Assembly: GCA_013146195.2 (NCBI GenBank)
Contig: CM028379.1
Span: 57,795,693-57,859,692, forward strand
Direction: 5' to 3'
Length of the DNA: 64,000 nucleotides
DNA from: Codonopsis lanceolata
Taxonomy: Eukaryota; Streptophyta; Magnoliopsida; Asterales; Campanulaceae
Positions 58,289 to 64,000 of this stretch are shown piece after piece. The translations under genes and the position numbers were made by a program. Positions within the stretch are counted from its first letter, which is position 1, and every line of letters begins with the position of its first letter. The notes under the pieces were generated by a model. That model saw only the letters and a program-made list of their open reading frames with translations. It made no database searches and was not told where the DNA came from.

Positions 58289-61087
58289 ATGAGTTTTCGT
58301 AAGCTCGATGAGCTTGTGAGACATGATGTTGTTAAAGGATTACCAAATTTGGAAAGGAATTATTCAAAGGTATGTGGATCGTGTCAAAAAGGTAAACAAA
58401 CTAAGGCTTCACATCTTCCCATAACACAATGCTCCACCTCTAGATGCCTGGAGATGATTCACACTGACCTTATGGGTCCCATTGAGGTAGAAAGCCTAGG
58501 TAAGAAAAAATATACCTTTGTTTGTGTAGATGACTTCTCTAGATATACTTGGGTGATATTTTTAAAAGAGAAGTCAGAAACTTTTGAGGCTTTCAAAATT
58601 TGGTACACCCGTGTAATGAATTTGTATGATCTAAAACTTATTAGGATTAGATCAGATCATGGCACGGAATATGAAAACACATCCTTTTCTAATTATTGTG
58701 CCTCTAATGGTATTTCACATGAATTCTCTGCTCCCAAAACTCCACAACAAAATGGAGTGGCGGAGAGAAAGAACAGGACATTACAAGAAATGGCTAGGGT
58801 AATGTTACATTCAAAAAATTTGGCTAAAAGATTTTGGGCTGAAGCATTAAACACTGCAAATAGGGTCTTCTTGAGACCAGGTAGCACAATGACGCCTTAT
58901 GAAATTTTTCTTGGAAAGAAATCTACCTTGAAATATTTTCATGTGTTTGGCTGCGTGTGTTATCTTCTCAATGATAGAGATCAACTTTCCAAGTTTGACT
59001 CTAAGAGTGATAAGTGTGTTTTCATGGGATACTCCACAAATAGTCGTGCATATAGAGTTTTTAATCTACGAACTAAGACTATTATGGAATCCATGAACGT
59101 TGTTTTTGATGATCTAACTGGTCTTGGTCACAAAACTTCTGAGGAAGATGTTTCAGGGATTTTAGATTTTGGAGATTTTGATCCAGAAATAGAAGCTGAA
59201 TCCAGATTTCATGAAAGCGCAAATTCAGCAGATGCTGGTGGTTCAGGTGGAAAAATTCAGGATGTTTCACCCAATGTGCTTCCGGATGTTGCAACATCGG
59301 AAGAAACATTGAACAAAGAACCGGCAGAAGATGAAGTTGCTGGAACTGATTCAAATCAGGAAAATGATCAGTCCAGATTGACTGAACAGGAAATTGACAT
59401 TCCAAGCAAGATCCAGAAAAACCATCCTCTCACTCAAGTTATAGGTAATGTACAGGATGGTATGTCAACAAGGAAGAAAGGTAAAGTGGATTACAAGAAA
59501 CTTGCATGCATGTCCACACTTGAATTTGATGAAATACATGCTTCATGTTTTGTTTCCACTATTGAACCTAAAAATGTGCAAGAGGCCCTCAAAGATGAAA
59601 GTTGGATAAATGCCATGCAAGAGGAACTAGATCAATTCACAAAAAATGATGTTTGATATCTAGTTCCCAGACCCACTTCAATAAATGTTATTGGAACTAA
59701 ATGGATCTTCAAAAACAAAACGAATGAAGTGGGAGAAATAATAAGAAATAAAGCTAGATTGGTAGCTCAAGGGTATACACAGGTTGAGGGGGTGGATTTT
59801 GATGAAACCTTTGCGCCTGTAGCCCGCATTGAGTCTATCCGTCTGCTTCTAGCAATTGCTTGTTTTCTTGACATAACTCTTCAACAAATGGATGTGAAGA
59901 GTGCATTTTTAAATGGAATTCTCGAGGAAGAAGTGTTTGTTGAACAACCAAAAGGGTTTGAGGACCCCCATAAACCCAATCACGTGTTTAAATTGAAAAA
60001 GGCTTTGTATGGTCTCAAACAAGCTCCTAGAGCTTGGTATGGTAGGCTTACTGATCACCTTTTACAAAGTGGGTTTAGAAGGGGAGAGGTGGATAAAACA
60101 CTGTTTATTCAAAAACAAGATAAACATATTTTGATTGCTCAAATTTATGTTGATGACATTGTTTTTGGATCCACCTCCAAATCCTTGGAAAAAGAGTTTG
60201 TAAATTGCATGACTTCCACATTTGAAATGAGCATGGTAGGGGAATTGACCTATTTTTTAGGAATTCAGATCAAACAATCACATGAAGGGATGTTCATTTC
60301 TCAAGCCAAGTATTCTCTTAACTTGGTGAAGAAATTCGATCTTGAGAATGGAAAACATAAGAAAACCCCTATGGGTACATCCGATAAACTTAATAGAGAT
60401 GAAAAATCTGAAAGTGTTGACCCTACCTTGTATAGAAGTATGATAGGAAGTTTGATGTATTTAACTGCCACCCGTCCAGATATCATGTACAGTGTGTGTT
60501 TGTGTGCAAGGTATCAAGCAAACCCCAAAGTTTCTCATCTGAAAGCTGTGAAAAGAATAATTCGATATGTTGGTGAGACCTTTGGCATGGGTTTGTGGTA
60601 TACTAAGCACACAAACACCAATCTTGTTGGGTTTAGTGATGCTGACTGGGCTGGCAGTGTTGATGACATGAGAAGTACTTCTGGAGGATGTTTTTATCTA
60701 GGAAATAATCTGATTTCATGGTTTAGCAAGAAACAAAATTGTGTAGCCCTATCAACAGCTGAATCTGAATATATAGCTGCTGGTAGTGGGTGTACACAAC
60801 TTTTGTGGATGAAACAAATGATCCAAGATTATGGTTTGCACAGTGATATCTTAACCATGTATTGTGACAACACAAGTGCAATAAACATAGCTAAAAATCC
60901 TGTTCAACACTCAAGAACAAAGCACATAGATATAAGACACCATTTTATTAGAGACTTAGTTGAACAAGGCATTGTCTGCATTGAACATGTTGGTACAGAA
61001 AACCAATTGGCTGATATCTTTACTAAAAGTCTAGATTTTGAGAGATTCATAAATCTTAGGAAATCTCTCGGTATGTGTGCCATGTAA
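58289..61087 (+). pseudogene. copia pol, C-terminal part: integrase, RT, RNase H; one nonsense codon
   Basis: One frame of about 932 codons broken only by TGA at 59654-59656 (expected Trp at the start of RT). It holds the pre-integrase finger tail (CGSCQKGKQ) and integrase with its three acidic residues: HTDLMGPIE, then RSDHGTEY, then NGVAERKNR. RT has DETFAPVARIESIRLLLA, QMDVKSAFLNG, LYGLKQAPRAWY and YVDDIVFGST. RNase H has FSDADWAGS, STAESEYIA, YCDNTSAI and HIDIRHHFIRD. All catalytic acidic positions I checked are intact. A Ser/Asn/Glu-rich linker joins integrase and RT. Readthrough of one TGA would give an intact domain set, so decay here is slight. Confidence 0.93.
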
Positions 61088-61098
61088 TTCTCCATTAA

Positions 61099-61130
<32 letters not shown>

Positions 61131-62402
61131 TAAATTAGGCATATTGCATTGTTTATTTAGGGGGACACACTAGATTCAATCTGTTTGTGTTTAGTACCTC
61201 TGTGATTGTTGTGGTGATTCATTCAAAATTATTGTGATCTTTTTGTTCAAATTCTCCTCACCATCTCCCAATAAAGTTGTAATTAAATTTTCTGTTAAAC
61301 CACAAAGGAAAGAGCTACCTTTCGAAATTTTTAGGATGCTGCAATTTGTCAATGTACTATGAAGTTTAGACTTGCATGGGTTGATCTTGACTAAATTGAC
61401 TCCTTTTAATTGACAAAGTGTGAAAGCTACCTAACGGAAAAGAGCTACCTATGAACAAGGTTGTGGCATCTTTCTTTTGGGACTATGAATTTTCGAATTT
61501 CATGGGTTGATCAATAAGTAAAGTTGCTACCCTTGGTAAATAGTGTGAAAGGTTCCTAGTGGTGATTGTCAAATTAGCTTGAAATAAAGTAAAGCTATTT
61601 CATAGGGAAATAAAGTACATATGATGATTATGGGAGTAGTTGTGTGTATTTGGTGAAAGAAAAATGAGGATTTGGACATAAAATCACAGTTTTTGGTGAA
61701 TGTGTTTTCCATTGCTGCAACATTGGGAACTGCAATCAGTTTATCTAGACATATCACTTGTGTGTGTGTCTGCATTCTTTCCTTTGTTTTTTGACTTTTG
61801 CATATTTTAGACATGCTTTCTAGGTCATATAGTTGTATGATATCAGCCTCCAAAGTTTTTGTCCTTCAAATCAGTGCATGTTTTTGCTTCTAGTTCACAA
61901 TGTCAATATTTTATGTGGTTGTCTAAACTATTGGGCTCTTCTTGAGAATCAGAACTGGGTTCATTGTCTGTGTTTGAATATCTTGTGTGGTATCAATCTT
62001 GGTTAAGTATGTTTTGTGTATTCTTGAAATACCTGATAAATTCAAAATGGTTTTTGAAATCAGATTGTGTATCTATTTCTCCTCATATCTCTCATGTTCA
62101 TAACAGCAGACTCATATCTTAACTCTATCAGGTTGTTAGCATGTGATTTTAAAAAAAAAAAAAATTTTTGAGTTCCTGTTTTATGGTTTCGACCTCTCAC
62201 CTCCCCTCATTAATATCCAACGGCTAATTGGATTAGTGGCAGGCTTAGTGGAATTTTTCTTGCGAGAACTCACGTCATTGCTTTCGGATCCTTCTCTCTC
62301 AACTCTCGGGCGAATTTCTCGGTCTTCCATCTTTCCCGAAAATTCGATTCCCAGTCTCCATCCTCCTGTGTTCTTCATCTATTCGTCTTCGCCTAATCTC
62401 AA
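61088..62402 (+). other. Spacer between copia pol and the extra ORF
   Basis: Contains an AT microsatellite (about 61101-61131) and a purine block TTAGGGGGACACA (about 61157). Several short direct repeats share GAAAGAGCTACCT or AAAGCTACCT (about 61310-61450) and CATGGGTTGATC (61376, 61501). No ORF with a domain. The spacer is typical of SIRE-type elements upstream of the extra ORF. Confidence 0.6.
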
Positions 62403-64000
62403 ATGGCTTCATCCTCTAAAAGCCCCAAATTGTCAAAATCTGATGCTGCAACAATGAAAGAAACATTGAGTCCAAATTCATCCACTGATAATCTCTCCAC
62501 AGCCATGGTTGTATTTCAATCATTTCCTGAACCCCTCACGGTAATTCTTCCTGGTGAAAAAGGTAATGAAATTGATGTTGAAAACCCAGGTGATTTATCC
62601 GGCCTACCAACAATTGGGAACCCTAGCTCTCGCCGTTCAAAGCGGCAAAGGGGTATTCTGGCCAATTACGAAGATCCATCTGCTGCCGACATTCAAGCGG
62701 CAAAGAAGAACAAAGTAGGACCAGATTCTTCAAAGAATCACCAATCTTGATTGACTCTGATGATGATGATTTTGTTCCTCCCGTCGGCTCAATCCCCCCT
62801 GTTCGTAAGCCATCTTCATCACCAGCATCCCCTACTCCTTCTCACGTTCAGGAGACAGTTCAAGATGATGACTACCCTATTCCGTCTCCTAGGGTTGTTT
62901 TCCCTTCAGACTCATCGCCTCCAAGAAAGACCGTACCTTCTTCCTCTGATTCATCCCAACACATAACTGTCTCTGATGATGAAGTTGCCAAGAATCTAGT
63001 CAAGTTGAGGCAGGCTTACTCCTCTACAACTGGTCCATCTCATATACCTCGGTCAGAAGGCATGCCTAGCCAACCCAGCTCCTCAGAATTTGACGATAGT
63101 TCGGACAAGAACTATGAGGAAAAGGAAGAGTCACCTGCAGAGAGTGAAGATTCTGAGGTTGCTCCTGTCCACTTCACCAGAAGTCGCTCTGCTCGCTCAA
63201 ATGTTGCTCCCATTGTTGCAACATCCAAAAAATCACAACCATTGGGTACTCCCTTCTCCTCCAAATTCATATCTAAGGCTGCCTCTCTTCGCTATAATAT
63301 TTCTAGGAACATTATAGATGAACGAAATGTTGTGGCTTCTGTGTTACACTCATACAATCTCACTGCATACTTCTCTGATAGAGGACTTGTGAACACAATC
63401 TCTCTGGCTGCTCCATATTTTAGGGAATTAATTCATGAATGTTATGCCAATATTGAGAAAAGGATTTGTAATCCTTCTGATTCCAGTTTTGAGAAAGTCT
63501 TTGTACGAGGTAAATGGTACTCCTTTTCCCCCTCTATCATAAATTCTGTCCTAGACACTCCTTCATCTGGAAACCTTGATTTTGCTTTAGACCTTAATTC
63601 CTGTGTGATTGAACTATCTGGTGGTAAACTTTCACAATGGCCTGTTAAAGGCACCCCTCTTAGTACCTCCCAAATTTCTTCTCTGTATGCTTTTCTGCAC
63701 AAAATTTGCTGTGCCAATTGGTCCCCATCCACAAACACCAATGTCATAACTGAAGAACATGCAAAAGTTCTCTATCTCATTGGGACTCAAGGTTCCTTTG
63801 ATTTTGGTCTGTATGTGTTTCGGAAAGTCTCCTCCATGGCTGAAACAGGAGGAGACAAAAGGTCCCTTATCTTCCCCTCTCTCATCTACAAAATACTGGT
63901 GTCTCAAGGCTACAAGCCATCTCCCTCTACTCGTCTCTCTCTTCTCCTTGAACCTCTCCAATTTTCTGCAAAACTTTTAAAAGGTGATAGGATAGTCAAT
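62403..64000 (+). pseudogene. Extra (env-like position) ORF of the copia element, open at window edge
   Basis: ATG at 62403 (MASSSKSPKLSKSDAATM) opens a Ser/Pro/Asp-rich N-terminal region. One frameshift between about 62700 and 62745 moves the frame, which then stays open from there to 64000 (over 415 codons, no stop reached). The later part contains ELIHECYANIEKRICNP, VFVRGKWYSFSPSIIN and STSQISSLYAFLHKICC. It resembles the globular domain annotated as 'putative plant transposon protein' in SIRE-type extra ORFs (Y-A-N-L/I followed by V-R-G and F-S-P-x-x-I-N). The position after pol recalls env, but I see no signal peptide or membrane segment here. Function unknown. Confidence 0.78.

Larger units (their letters stand above)
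54902..64000 (+). mobile_element. SIRE/Maximus-like Ty1/copia retrotransposon (3' end beyond window)
   Basis: 5' LTR, initiator tRNA-Met primer site, gag, pol in copia order (protease, integrase, RT, RNase H) and, 1.3 kb after pol, a large extra ORF. Two zinc knuckles, a coiled-coil segment before the protease, and a downstream extra ORF are features of the SIRE/Maximus lineage. The gag-pol frame has several frameshifts and one nonsense codon, so this copy is inactive as read. The 3' LTR is not in the window. Confidence 0.9.

Overview
This is a gene-poor, transposon-packed stretch of a plant nuclear genome. The organism is a eudicot; nothing here fixes the genus. The evidence is plant-type Ty3/gypsy (Tat) and Ty1/copia (SIRE/Maximus-like) retrotransposons, TRIMs, a TR-GAG element, Stowaway-like MITEs, a tRNA-derived SINE, a Mutator-type transposon, CACTA debris, an endogenous pararetrovirus fragment, and one intact plant gene encoding a KIC/PBP1-type EF-hand protein.

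Layout. 1-11708: two related Tat elements on the minus strand. Copy B (1-7325, continuing off the left edge) has an LTR, a tRNA-Arg primer site, a leader, a decayed gag and a protease remnant. Copy A (7326-11708) has an LTR, primer site and leader only, the leader being split by a hAT-like element. B appears to have landed inside A. 11709-13262: rearranged pararetrovirus fragments. 13323-14598: the KIC-like gene (13611-13967, minus) with a MITE on each side. 14599-17177: AT-rich spacer, microsatellites and a TRIM inside an inverted-repeat element.

17178-39914 is a four-deep nest, each level supported by a target-site duplication (TSD). The outermost level is a non-autonomous Mutator-like element (about 2.2 kb of its own sequence, 9-bp TSD TAATTTTAG). 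Inside it is a 15.8-kb Tat element on the plus strand (19082-39647, TSD ACGCC). Its 3' LTR is split by a 4.7-kb TR-GAG element on the minus strand (33474-38197, TSD GCCCA). One LTR of that element is split by a 1270-bp solo LTR (33709-34978, TSD ATACG/ATATG). The Tat element keeps one collinear RT-RNase H-aRNase H-integrase frame broken almost only by stop codons, has lost its capsid core and protease, and carries a spliced antisense gene with a plant mobile domain (PMD).

39924-53225: a LINE endonuclease relic, CACTA-type subterminal repeats, a six-copy AT-rich tandem repeat, a 1.5-kb TTAAC pentanucleotide array, a large stretch with no recognisable gene, a 19-copy GC-rich 93-bp tandem repeat next to an assembly gap (apparently inside an LTR), and the 5' end of a possible disrupted gene. 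53226-54838: an inverted-repeat element holding a SINE and a second TRIM. 54902-64000: a SIRE/Maximus-like copia element on the plus strand with LTR, gag, pol and a downstream extra ORF still open at the window edge.

Apart from the KIC-like gene, essentially all coding sequence is transposon or viral and carries stops or frameshifts. Some elements look young: the two TR-GAG LTRs are nearly identical.
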